Below are positions 43,692 to 51,689 of a stretch of DNA of 64,000 nt, piece by piece. Numbering within the stretch: position 1 is the first letter of the stretch; the number at the start of each line of letters is the position of its first letter. The notes under the pieces are model-generated. The model was not told where the DNA came from and did no database searches. It worked only from the letters and a program-made list of their open reading frames with translations. The stretch is from Pseudohalioglobus lutimaris. GTDB lineage: Bacteria; Pseudomonadota; Gammaproteobacteria; Pseudomonadales; Halieaceae. The position numbers and the translations under genes are program-made. Where the stretch lies: contig NZ_PKUS01000012.1 in NCBI RefSeq assembly GCF_002866825.1, positions 86,217 to 150,216 on the forward strand, in the 5' to 3' direction.

Positions 43692-44549
43692 ATGACTACT
43701 CACTGCTTCGATCTCCCCGCCCTTGTGCCTCCGTTGCTTGCGCTCTGCCAACGCGCGGGCGATGAAATATGCGAATATTACCGCTCCCCCGACGCCAATC
43801 AATACCAGCCCAAGGATGATGATTCTCCGCTGACACAGGCGGACATCGCCTCCCACCAGCGGCTCAGCGCGGGTCTGGCCTCGCTGGACCCTGCGCTACC
43901 GATTTTATCCGAGGAGTCGTCCGATGAGGAGAAGGCCGGGCGCCGCGCCTGGCCTGCGTTCTGGATGGTAGATCCCCTGGACGGCACCAAGGAGTTTCTC
44001 GCCCGAACCGGCGAATTTACCATTAACATAGCCCTGATCGTTGATCACCGGGCCGTGCTGGGGGTGATTTACTCGCCCCTGGAGGCGCAGGCCTATGTCG
44101 GCATACCCGGTGCCTGGGCCAGGCGCTATAGCCGGGTAGAGGATAACTGGACCCCGCTGACAACCCGGGGTCTGGAGCGCGAACGGCCGCTAACTGTCCT
44201 GGCCAGCCGTCGTCATCGAGGGCCGCGCTTGCAGGGCTGTCTGGAGTGGCTGGAGCAGCAGTGGGGAGAGATTCATCGAGACAACAGTGGCAGTGCACTC
44301 AAATTCTGCCAACTGGCGGCGGGTGAGGGTGATATCTATCCCCGCTATTCACCCTGTAGTGAATGGGATACTGCCGCCGGCCAGGCCCTTTTGGAGGCCG
44401 CCGGGGGAGCGTTACTGGGACTGGACGGCAAGCCGCTTCGGTACAATTGTCGTGATACCTTACTGAGCCCTTATTTCATCGCCCTGGGTGACCCTGATCA
44501 CTGGCTCTCGCAACAAATGTTGGCCAGGGAGTCAGGCCCGGTGCAATAG
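43692..44549 (+). CDS. cysQ: 3'(2'),5'-bisphosphate nucleotidase CysQ
   Basis: A 285-residue inositol-monophosphatase-fold enzyme hydrolysing PAP (a by-product of sulfate assimilation and sulfotransferases) to AMP. Metal-binding motifs: LSEESSDEE, DPLDGTKEFL and WDTAAGQALLEAAGG. Length is slightly above the usual ~250-270. Divergent from yrfG, 92 nt apart. Its role is linked to sulfate metabolism and, by inference, to the PAPS-using sulfotransferase at 61565. Confidence 0.95.
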   Translation: MTTHCFDLPALVPPLLALCQRAGDEICEYYRSPDANQYQPKDDDSPLTQADIASHQRLSAGLASLDPALPILSEESSDEEKAGRRAWPAFWMVDPLDGTKEFLARTGEFTINIALIVDHRAVLGVIYSPLEAQAYVGIPGAWARRYSRVEDNWTPLTTRGLERERPLTVLASRRHRGPRLQGCLEWLEQQWGEIHRDNSGSALKFCQLAAGEGDIYPRYSPCSEWDTAAGQALLEAAGGALLGLDGKPLRYNCRDTLLSPYFIALGDPDHWLSQQMLARESGPVQ

Positions 44550-44635
44550 AATGAGAAGAATACTTGTGTAGTCAATCGATGAGGGTATAGAGTTGCAGAG
44601 TAATGACACGCTGCCTGCAGTACTAAGATGAACGC

Positions 44636-44887
44636 ATGACCGATATGAAGCAAACAGGGCCGAATGGGGATGCGTCTGCCGAAGCCGCCAACGAATTCGT
44701 GACCCCGGCCATGCGCCTGCTGGATTTGCAGACCAAGCACCGTGCCCTGGACGCGCGTATTCACGAAATGTATGAATTTCCCTACCAGAACCAGATTTTG
44801 CTGCAGCGCCTGAAGAAAGAAAAATTGCGCCTCAAGGATGCCATCATTCGCCTGAAGGATGACATGATTCCCGATCTGAACGCCTGA
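44636..44887 (+). CDS. YdcH/DUF465 family small protein
   Basis: An 83-residue charged helical protein. The core (LDLQTKHRALDARIHEM and LQRLKKEKLRLKDAI) is characteristic of the DUF465/YdcH family, a short coiled-coil hairpin of unknown function. It stands 86 nt downstream of cysQ and is probably a separate small transcript. Nothing else can be said from sequence. Confidence 0.85.
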   Translation: MTDMKQTGPNGDASAEAANEFVTPAMRLLDLQTKHRALDARIHEMYEFPYQNQILLQRLKKEKLRLKDAIIRLKDDMIPDLNA

Positions 44888-44956
44888 CCGGAACCTGCCA
44901 GAAGCAAACCAGTGCCTGCGCGGGTGAGCCCGGACTGAGAGTTTACTGCCGGCCCG

Positions 44957-45424
44957 CTAAAGCTCCGCCCCTTCCAGCTCCAGTAATGCCCGCTTCACCG
45001 CTATGCCACCAGCAAAACCGGTCAATGACCCATCACTGCCAATTACCCGATGGCAGGGTACGATGACCGGGATCGGATTGCGGCCATTGGCTGCTCCCAC
45101 TGCGCGTACTGCCTTGTCATTGTCCAGGGCATGGGCGATATCACGATAGCTGCGCAGTTCACCGTAGGGGATATCCGAAAGTGCCTGCCAGACGCGCTGC
45201 TGGAAGGCTGTGCCACCGGCCGCCAGCGGAATATCGAAGCTGCGTCGTTTGCCGGCAAAATACTCATCCAACTGCTGTGCGCATAGCCTTAGCACCGGGT
45301 CGCCGCGTTCCGTATCACCGGGGCGGTCCAATTGCCGATTTTCGAATTCAATGGCGGTCAGGCACTGCCCGTCTGACAGCAGGCGCAGGCGGCCGATGGG
45401 GCTTCTCATATATTGATAGTTCAT
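44957..45424 (-). CDS. ogt: Methylated-DNA--protein-cysteine methyltransferase (Ogt)
   Basis: A 155-residue DNA repair protein that transfers the alkyl group from O6-alkylguanine to its own cysteine in PCHR (VIVPCHRVIG). The winged-helix part has FQQRVWQALSDIPYGELRSY, the Arg-finger region VGAANGRNPI. ATG 45424 overlaps the upstream Ada-AlkA stop by 4 nt (ATGA), so the two repair proteins are co-translated. Confidence 0.95.
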   Translation of the reverse strand: MNYQYMRSPIGRLRLLSDGQCLTAIEFENRQLDRPGDTERGDPVLRLCAQQLDEYFAGKRRSFDIPLAAGGTAFQQRVWQALSDIPYGELRSYRDIAHALDNDKAVRAVGAANGRNPIPVIVPCHRVIGSDGSLTGFAGGIAVKRALLELEGAEL

Positions 45425-46830
45425 GCTGACAGGCTCCTCCACAGCAGGTTGGCAGCGTAGGCGCGCCAGGGGCGCCAGCGTTCTGTAGCCGCTTTCAGTT
45501 CGTTTTTGTTCCCCTCCAGCGCTTCCCAGGCGCGCTGCAAGCCCAGGTCACCTCCGGGAAACGTGTCCGGGTCGCCGGCCCCGCGTATGCTCACCATCGC
45601 GACGGTCCACGGGCCGACGCCGCGAAAACCAGCCAGGGCTTCCACCGTGAGTTCCTGTTCACGGCCGCTATACCGGGTGCACACCTGGCGTAGTGTGTCC
45701 CGGCGGCGGCCGGGCATGGGAAAGTGCTCATCCTGCAGCGCGGCAAGCTTTGCAGCCGCGGGGAATGGAAAGCACTCACCCTGGTTATCGCTGCACGCCT
45801 GGGCAAGCCTTGAAAGTACGGTGCGCGCTGCAACCGTGCTCACCTGTTGGCCGACTATTGCCCTCACAGCTGACTCGTACAGGCTCCAGTGGCCGGGCGA
45901 TCGTGCCCCGGGAGACCGCCTGGCGAGTGCCCCCAATGCGCGATCCTGCTGCAGCACTGCCTCTATCTCATCCGGGTTGGCATCCAGGTCGAACATGCGG
46001 CGCGCCTGCGCTACCAGGGTCATCAGTCGGCGGTTGTCGGTAATCTCCAGACGTAGCTGCAGTGCGTCCTTGCCCGTTATCGGGCTCACCTCGAGTGTGC
46101 CATCTGGCAATTGACGGCGGTAGCGCTCTGCCGTTATCTCTTCTACCCCTGCCACCGCATGGTGACTGAGAAAGTCCACCACCCCTTGCCAGTCATAGGG
46201 CGGGCGATAGTGTAACTGCAGGCAGATCCCGGGCCCCGTGGTGTTTTTCTGCCGCCCGCGCATCTGCGAGGGCGTCAGGCGAAAGTGTTCGCTCACCGCG
46301 CTGTTGAACCGCCTGACACTGCCAAAGCCAGCTGCGAAGGCAACCTGTGTCAGCGGCATATTGGTTTCCGAAAGCAGCTTCTTGGCGAACAGCAGGCGCT
46401 GATTGAGTGCCACCGTCACTGGCGATATACCCAACTCCTGCTGGAATAGTTTGCGCAGGTAGCGCTCGCCGATACCCAGGCGGTCAGCCAGTTGCCGCAT
46501 GTTGCCATCACGCAACGCGCCCCCGTCAATGAGGTCAAGTGCGCGTTGCACTGTGGTTGACGTGCCGTTCCAGGCCGGGCTGCCGGGTGCGGACTCTGGC
46601 CGACAGCGCAGGCAGGGCCGATATCCCGCCGCCGCGGCCTGGCTGGCGAGGTGAAAGTAACTGACATTTTTTTCCGCCGGTGTCCGGGCCGGGCATACCG
46701 GACGACAATAGATGCCTGTGGTGCTGACGCCGAGGAAAAAAGTCCCGTCGAAACGAGGGTCGCGCGACAATCTGGCGCGGCGACAGTGTTCGGGGTCCGG
46801 TAGGGTGGGTGGTGTGTCGATAACGTCCAT
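45421..46830 (-). CDS. Ada-type regulator fused to 3-methyladenine DNA glycosylase II (AlkA)
   Basis: A 469-residue fusion. Residues ~10-75 form the Ada N-terminal zinc domain with cysteines in GIYCRPVCPARTP and PCLRCRPE, which accepts methyl groups from phosphotriesters; ~85-185 is an AraC-type helix-turn-helix; ~190-465 is AlkA, with its N-terminal domain and the helix-hairpin-helix GFRGVGPWT followed by the catalytic Asp in PGGDLGLQRA. ATG 46830 is chosen; a longer frame exists upstream. It should both sense alkylation damage and excise alkylpurines. A minus-strand TATAGT (46837-46842) lies just upstream as -10. The Ogt gene follows directly. Confidence 0.93.
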   Translation of the reverse strand: MDVIDTPPTLPDPEHCRRARLSRDPRFDGTFFLGVSTTGIYCRPVCPARTPAEKNVSYFHLASQAAAAGYRPCLRCRPESAPGSPAWNGTSTTVQRALDLIDGGALRDGNMRQLADRLGIGERYLRKLFQQELGISPVTVALNQRLLFAKKLLSETNMPLTQVAFAAGFGSVRRFNSAVSEHFRLTPSQMRGRQKNTTGPGICLQLHYRPPYDWQGVVDFLSHHAVAGVEEITAERYRRQLPDGTLEVSPITGKDALQLRLEITDNRRLMTLVAQARRMFDLDANPDEIEAVLQQDRALGALARRSPGARSPGHWSLYESAVRAIVGQQVSTVAARTVLSRLAQACSDNQGECFPFPAAAKLAALQDEHFPMPGRRRDTLRQVCTRYSGREQELTVEALAGFRGVGPWTVAMVSIRGAGDPDTFPGGDLGLQRAWEALEGNKNELKAATERWRPWRAYAANLLWRSLSA

Positions 46831-47050
46831 GTCCGCACTATAGCGCTGCGGAACCGGGCACACTAGCCAGATTCGGCCCTGTATAGACGGGCTGTAATTT
46901 CGCTTCCCACGGTTTAGAATTATCAGCGACTTCACGCCGGTTGGCTCCCAGCCCGCCAGTGTCCCCCCGGAGGATGCCATGTGCCAGCGCTACCCCGTTC
47001 CCCGCATCACATTTTGCGCCCTCAGCGCTGAACTGGCCTGAGCCTACACC

Positions 47051-48301
47051 ATGGACCTTACCGTTTACGCTGTACCTGTGTTTGTCGTCGCGATGCTGAT
47101 GGAGTTGGCCTATGGCATCTACCGCGGGCGCAATACCTACAGGCTTAACGATTCGGTCAGCAGTCTCTTTCTTGGCGTACTCAGCCAGGCAAGGAGGCTG
47201 GTCACCCTTGGCGTAGGTGGTTATGTCTATTATCTGGTGACGCAGTATGTCTCGCTTTCCCAGATGGACAGCGGTAAGGCCTGGACCTGGGTGCTGGCAT
47301 TTGTTCTCTATGACTTCTGCTACTACTGGCTGCATCGTCTAGGCCACGAGCGCACGATTCTCTGGGCAGCCCACGTGGCACATCACCAGAGCGAGGAATA
47401 CAACCTCACCACGGCTCTGCGCCAGACCAGTACGGGATTCCTGTTGGGGTGGATTTTTTTCATACCGCTGTTTCTGATTGGTATCCCCGCAGAGGTTTTC
47501 GTGACAGTGGCGTCACTTAACCTGTTGTACCAGTTCTGGGTGCACACTGAACATATCCCGAAACTGGGTTGGTATGAGTGGGTGTTTGTGACCCCGTCAA
47601 ATCACCGTGTTCACCATGCACAGAATGATATCTACATGGACCGTAATTATGGTGGCGTCTTCATTCTCTGGGATCGCCTTTTTGGTACCTTCCAGGAAGA
47701 GCTGGATGAGGAACCAGTGGTGTTTGGCATCCGTGGCCCGCTGCATAGCTTCAACCCCCTGCACGCCCTGACCCATGTTTACGTGGACATGGCCATGGAC
47801 AGCTGGCGCACCCGCAACTGGCGGGACAAGCTGCGTGTCTGGGTTGCACGCACGGGCTGGCAACCGGCCGACGTTGCCGCTACCTACCCTCGTCACAAGA
47901 ATGACCTTTCCACTTTCACCAAGTACGATCCAAAAGTGCCTGCAGTAGTCTCCTGGTACGGCTTTTTTCAGTTGGTGGCGGTGGTGGTGTTGCTGGACTG
48001 GCTGTTGAAGACGGAGCTGGGCTACTGGGCCGGGTTTGTTGGCTGGGCGATGCTGCTGGGTACTACCATGACAACCACGCTTTGGCTGGAAGCGCGCCCG
48101 GTAAACGGATTGATACGCTGGGAGCAGCTGCGCCTTGTGCTGGTGTTCGTTTTGCTGGTCGTGACTGCCTTGCAGGGAGCGGGGCTGGCGTTTACGCTGT
48201 TGCTGAGCGGCTATCTGGCGGTCAATCTGGCGTTTCTGGTTCAATTGGACAGCAGTGGGCGCGGCTCCAGACTGACGGAATCGGAACCGTTGTCGACGTA
48301 A
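47051..48301 (+). CDS. Sterol desaturase / fatty acid hydroxylase family membrane protein
   Basis: A 416-residue membrane protein of the di-iron hydroxylase superfamily. The histidine clusters are HRLGH (95-99), HVAHH (108-112) and HRVHH further on, with a lone H in HTEH, together giving the eight-His metal site. Eight or so hydrophobic segments; the C-terminal ~150 residues contain extra membrane helices beyond the core. Likely hydroxylates or desaturates a lipid (sterol, fatty acid or hopanoid-like); the substrate is not clear. The 3' end overlaps the convergent yaeQ by 61 nt. The 220 bp upstream, shared with the divergent repair gene, hold only that gene's -10. Confidence 0.9.
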   Translation: MDLTVYAVPVFVVAMLMELAYGIYRGRNTYRLNDSVSSLFLGVLSQARRLVTLGVGGYVYYLVTQYVSLSQMDSGKAWTWVLAFVLYDFCYYWLHRLGHERTILWAAHVAHHQSEEYNLTTALRQTSTGFLLGWIFFIPLFLIGIPAEVFVTVASLNLLYQFWVHTEHIPKLGWYEWVFVTPSNHRVHHAQNDIYMDRNYGGVFILWDRLFGTFQEELDEEPVVFGIRGPLHSFNPLHALTHVYVDMAMDSWRTRNWRDKLRVWVARTGWQPADVAATYPRHKNDLSTFTKYDPKVPAVVSWYGFFQLVAVVVLLDWLLKTELGYWAGFVGWAMLLGTTMTTTLWLEARPVNGLIRWEQLRLVLVFVLLVVTALQGAGLAFTLLLSGYLAVNLAFLVQLDSSGRGSRLTESEPLST

Positions 48302-48780
48302 AGTACGCCGCCAACGATGCTCACGTTTAATTGCATGGTCCGCTTGATCAGTGCCGTCAGGGCTTCCACCTCGCCCCAGTCGAACTGCCATACATGGATG
48401 CGAGGCAGGGCGGTGATTGCCTCCGCATTCAGTTTCCACCAGGTGTCGGCGCTCCTGCCGAAGGCGTAAACCACGACCTCGCCGGCCTTGCCGCAGGCCT
48501 TGCGCAGGCGCGGCGCCTCCGGCTGTCCAACTTCTATCCATTGTTCGACTTCGCCGCTGTCGGCATGACGCCAGAGGTCCGGCTCCTCGGCAGAAGACAG
48601 GCCACGAGTGAACTCCAGTCCTCTTGCCGCCTGCAGGCAATATGCCAGCAATCGCACTGCCATGCGTTCAAGGTTTTCCGACGGATGACAGGCAATGGTC
48701 AACGCCAGGGACTCAAAATGGTTGCGGTCAGAATCGGCCAGCTCGACCTGGGCCTTGTAGATTGTAGGTTTAAGTGCCAT
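48241..48780 (-). CDS. yaeQ: YaeQ family protein
   Basis: A 179-residue protein of the YaeQ family (MALKPTIYKAQVELADSDR, LTIACHPSENLERMAVRLLAY), a PD-(D/E)xK-like fold whose activity is unproved. Length matches the family (~180). It lies one codon boundary downstream of the antiporter gene (48781) on the same strand and overlaps the sterol desaturase gene at its 3' end. Confidence 0.92.
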   Translation of the reverse strand: MALKPTIYKAQVELADSDRNHFESLALTIACHPSENLERMAVRLLAYCLQAARGLEFTRGLSSAEEPDLWRHADSGEVEQWIEVGQPEAPRLRKACGKAGEVVVYAFGRSADTWWKLNAEAITALPRIHVWQFDWGEVEALTALIKRTMQLNVSIVGGVLYVDNGSDSVSLEPRPLLSN

Positions 48781-50346
48781 TCAGGATTCCGACTTTTCCA
48801 GTTGTTGTACCGCATGGTCAGCGAAGCCCGCACCCGCCTGGGCGTAAAGGTTGAAGGCCGTAAACCCGTGTTTCTCCAGATCTCGCGCCTCCTCAGCAAA
48901 GCGCACCACGGCGGCCGTCTGGCCTTTGTAGCCCAGGTCCCTTAACAACTCGGCCACCAGGATGTTTTCCTCGTGATGGGTGAGTGCCAGTAGAATCAGA
49001 GTCACCTCGCCCAGATCGACCTGATGCCAGAAGTCGGGGTCTGACGCGTCAGCAGTGACCACGCGCCGGTGCTTGCGGGTGTGCTCCATCAGTTTGCGGT
49101 CGTTCAGGTCCACGCCCAGGACTTCGCGCCCGTGTTTCTCAGCGATTGCATCGTAGGCTCCCTTGCCGATGTTGCCCATGCCCAGGACAATGATCCTCGC
49201 GTTGCTGGTGTCTGGCCTGGCCGCGCTGACCTGCTCCGACTCAAAGCGCAGCCAGAAATCATGGCCCCGCCGATACAGTTCGTGTGCGCGTTTGCTCAAC
49301 GGCGACGACAGCAGGAAGCTGGCGGCAATGGCCAGCGAGACGGTGCTCGCCCATTCGGGGGCTACCCAGCCAGACTTTGCCGCCACCGCAATCACCACCA
49401 GGCCGAATTCGCTGTAGTTCCCCAGCGCGCTGGCACTGAGCAGGGCGGTGCGGGGTGCAGCGTGCAGCCATGTCATCAAGGGGAAGTAGACCAGCGGCTT
49501 GATCAACGCCATGGCACCCAATATCAGCGCCAGGAACAGCGCTTCCTCCTCGGGCCAGCCATCAAGGCCGATAGTCAGGAAGAAGCAGACCAGGAACAGG
49601 TCCTTGAAGTTCATCAGGTTGCGGTAAAGCTCTTTGGACTTCTGTGTGCCCGCCAGCAGCGCGCCGATAACCAGTGCACCCAGGTCACCTTTGATGCCCA
49701 CCTGTTCGAACAGGGCGGCGCCGCCCAGCGCCAGTGCCAAGCCAAAGAGAGTGAACAACTCGCCATGCCCGGCCTTCTCCATCAGCAGGGTGACAGGTCG
49801 GCGAAGCGGCCACAGCAGCAACAGGAGCAGGGCCTCGATTTCGGGAAGGCTACCTTTGGTGGCGGTCAGGAAGAGTACGGCGGCAAGGTCCTGTATCACC
49901 AGGATACCGATTGCCAGGTTGGCGTGGTGAGAGGACATCTCGCCCTTCTCCTGCATCACCTGGATGACAAACACTGTGCTGGAGAAGGTCAGTGCAAAGG
50001 CGATCACCAGCAGTTCGTTCAATTCCAGCCCCAGGCCGGGCATAGCGATGCCTGCTATCCACAGCACGGCGGCGAAAAGCAACTGCATCAGCAGCATATG
50101 GACGACTGTTGTGCCCCACACCACGGGCTTGAGTAACTGTGCAGGTATGAGTTTCAGGCCTATCGTGAACAACAGTAAGGTAACGCCGAGGTCCGCGAGG
50201 TTATGCAGCAGCGCACCAGCTTCGATGTGGGTTTCGTGAAGCACGAATCCAGCAGCCAGGTAGCCGATAAGAGCAGGCAGGCCCAGTGCTCTGCTGAGCA
50301 GGCCGCAGGCCAGGGCGATGAGAATGATGAACGGGTCTAGTATCAC
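48781..50346 (-). CDS. CPA2-type monovalent cation:proton antiporter with TrkA-N domain (KefB/YbaL-like)
   Basis: A 521-residue protein: about 12 hydrophobic segments (1-370) of the Na+/H+ exchanger fold, then a Rossmann TrkA-N domain (about 395-520) with IIVLGMGNIGKGA. It probably exports K+ or Na+ against protons and is gated by NAD(H) or another nucleotide. GTG 50346 is preferred because it overlaps the preceding stop (TAGTG); an in-frame ATG at 50397 would extend it by 17 residues. No ancillary KefF-type gene is seen. Confidence 0.9.
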   Translation of the reverse strand: MILDPFIILIALACGLLSRALGLPALIGYLAAGFVLHETHIEAGALLHNLADLGVTLLLFTIGLKLIPAQLLKPVVWGTTVVHMLLMQLLFAAVLWIAGIAMPGLGLELNELLVIAFALTFSSTVFVIQVMQEKGEMSSHHANLAIGILVIQDLAAVLFLTATKGSLPEIEALLLLLLWPLRRPVTLLMEKAGHGELFTLFGLALALGGAALFEQVGIKGDLGALVIGALLAGTQKSKELYRNLMNFKDLFLVCFFLTIGLDGWPEEEALFLALILGAMALIKPLVYFPLMTWLHAAPRTALLSASALGNYSEFGLVVIAVAAKSGWVAPEWASTVSLAIAASFLLSSPLSKRAHELYRRGHDFWLRFESEQVSAARPDTSNARIIVLGMGNIGKGAYDAIAEKHGREVLGVDLNDRKLMEHTRKHRRVVTADASDPDFWHQVDLGEVTLILLALTHHEENILVAELLRDLGYKGQTAAVVRFAEEARDLEKHGFTAFNLYAQAGAGFADHAVQQLEKSES

Positions 50347-50690
50347 TAACGACTGGGCCGGTTGCGTACCTGCCAGAGCACGAGCGTACTGAGGCATACC
50401 ACCAGCACGTCGACGGCGACATTGGCGGTCTGCAGCGTATTTGGCGGCTCTAGCTGCTGGATTGCGCTCAGGGCGACAGTTGCCGGCACCGCGATGGCCA
50501 TGAACAGGCTGAAGCGGGATTGCCCGAACAGGCCGATCGCGATAATGAGGTAGACGGCGCCCAACAGCATTGCCCCCACGGCTCTCTCATCCAGTTCCCG
50601 AAACCAAAGGCCAGCGATATGCGCCACGCCGGAGCCGGTCAGAAGGCAGGCGGCGAGGAAACGCAGGGAAAAAGTCAGGCGATTGGGCAT
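50346..50690 (-). CDS. Small four-helix membrane protein, unknown function
   Basis: A 114-residue protein with four hydrophobic segments: about 8-28, 38-58, 62-80 and 93-108. ATG 50690 (MPNRLTFSLRF) is chosen; the frame continues upstream to 50750 with weaker start context. Its TAG overlaps the GTG of the antiporter gene, so the two are probably translated together, and it could be an accessory subunit. I do not recognise the family. Confidence 0.7.
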   Translation of the reverse strand: MPNRLTFSLRFLAACLLTGSGVAHIAGLWFRELDERAVGAMLLGAVYLIIAIGLFGQSRFSLFMAIAVPATVALSAIQQLEPPNTLQTANVAVDVLVVCLSTLVLWQVRNRPSR

Positions 50691-50780
50691 GGCAGGGAAT
50701 GTACCACTTAATCGCTGCGTTAATAACACAAGCAGTAGTATTTCCTCCAAAATGCTACCTGGTTTTTGCTGGCGGCATGC

Positions 50781-51683
50781 TCATTGAGGGTTGGTGAGTG
50801 CGCGGGCCACGCGTGATTGAGTTGTTCTGCCCAGGGCAGTGGAAATTGCATTGCCTGCCGCCACCAGATTGTCGAGGTCGACGCCGGTAGCAATGCCCAG
50901 GCCATTGAGCATATACACCACGTCCTCCGTGGCCACGTTGCCCGAAGCGCCCCGGGCATAGGGGCAGCCACCCAGTCCTGCGACAGAGGCGTCTACGGTG
51001 GCGATGCCGTGTTGCAGCGCCACCAGGATATTGGCCAGGGCCTGCCCGTAGGTGTCATGGCAATGCACAGCCAGCTGCTCCGGCCTGAAGCACGCGAGCA
51101 GCACGTCCAGCAGACTGGCCATACTGCCGGCGGAGCCGGTGCCGATGGTGTCTCCCAGGGAGACTTCGTAGCAACCCATATCCAGCAGGGCCGCGCTTAC
51201 GCCAGCAACGGCTGCCGGATTAATATAGCCCTCATAGGGGCAGCCCAGAACGCAGGATACGTAGCCGCGCACGGGTATATTGCTGGCCGAGGCGGCTGCC
51301 ATCACGCTTTCAAAGCGCTTTAGGCTGTCGCCGATGTCGCAGTTGATGTTCTTACGAGAAAACGTTTCCGATGCGGCGGCGAATACAGCTACCTCGTCCG
51401 CGCCTGCGGCCAATGCGCGTTCGAACCCCTGAAGGTTAGGGGTCAGTGCCGTATAGCGCACATTTCCGTGACGCTGCATTTGCTGGAATACTGCTTCGCT
51501 GTCTGCCATTTGCGGTACCCACTTCGGGTTGACGAAGCTACCCGCTTCCAGCACCTCCAACCCGGCATTCGCCAGGTCGTCGAGTAACTGCAGTTTTACT
51601 TCCAGGGGGATGGTCCCGGCTTCATTCTGCAGGCCGTCTCGGGGGCCGACTTCCACGATAGAAACACGTTGCGGCAGGGTCAT
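50781..51683 (-). CDS. liuE: Hydroxymethylglutaryl-CoA lyase
   Basis: A 300-residue TIM-barrel enzyme splitting HMG-CoA into acetoacetate and acetyl-CoA, the last step of leucine degradation. Seen: [12 protein letters not shown] at the N terminus, the metal-binding HCHDTYGQ, and the signature [19 protein letters not shown] with its catalytic Cys. It is the last gene of the liu operon, 6 nt after liuD (mvaB in some genomes). Confidence 0.97.
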   Translation of the reverse strand: MTLPQRVSIVEVGPRDGLQNEAGTIPLEVKLQLLDDLANAGLEVLEAGSFVNPKWVPQMADSEAVFQQMQRHGNVRYTALTPNLQGFERALAAGADEVAVFAAASETFSRKNINCDIGDSLKRFESVMAAASASNIPVRGYVSCVLGCPYEGYINPAAVAGVSAALLDMGCYEVSLGDTIGTGSAGSMASLLDVLLACFRPEQLAVHCHDTYGQALANILVALQHGIATVDASVAGLGGCPYARGASGNVATEDVVYMLNGLGIATGVDLDNLVAAGNAISTALGRTTQSRVARALTNPQ

Positions 51684-51689
51684 GGCTGT

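Noticed and set aside
47597..48640. Minus-strand frame of 347 codons crossing the sterol desaturase and yaeQ genes
   Set aside because: It overlaps two genes with clear family motifs on other frames and has none of its own.
49069..50136. Long plus-strand frame opposite the cation/proton antiporter gene
   Set aside because: Gln/His-rich product without motifs or start context; antisense shadow of a well-supported membrane protein.
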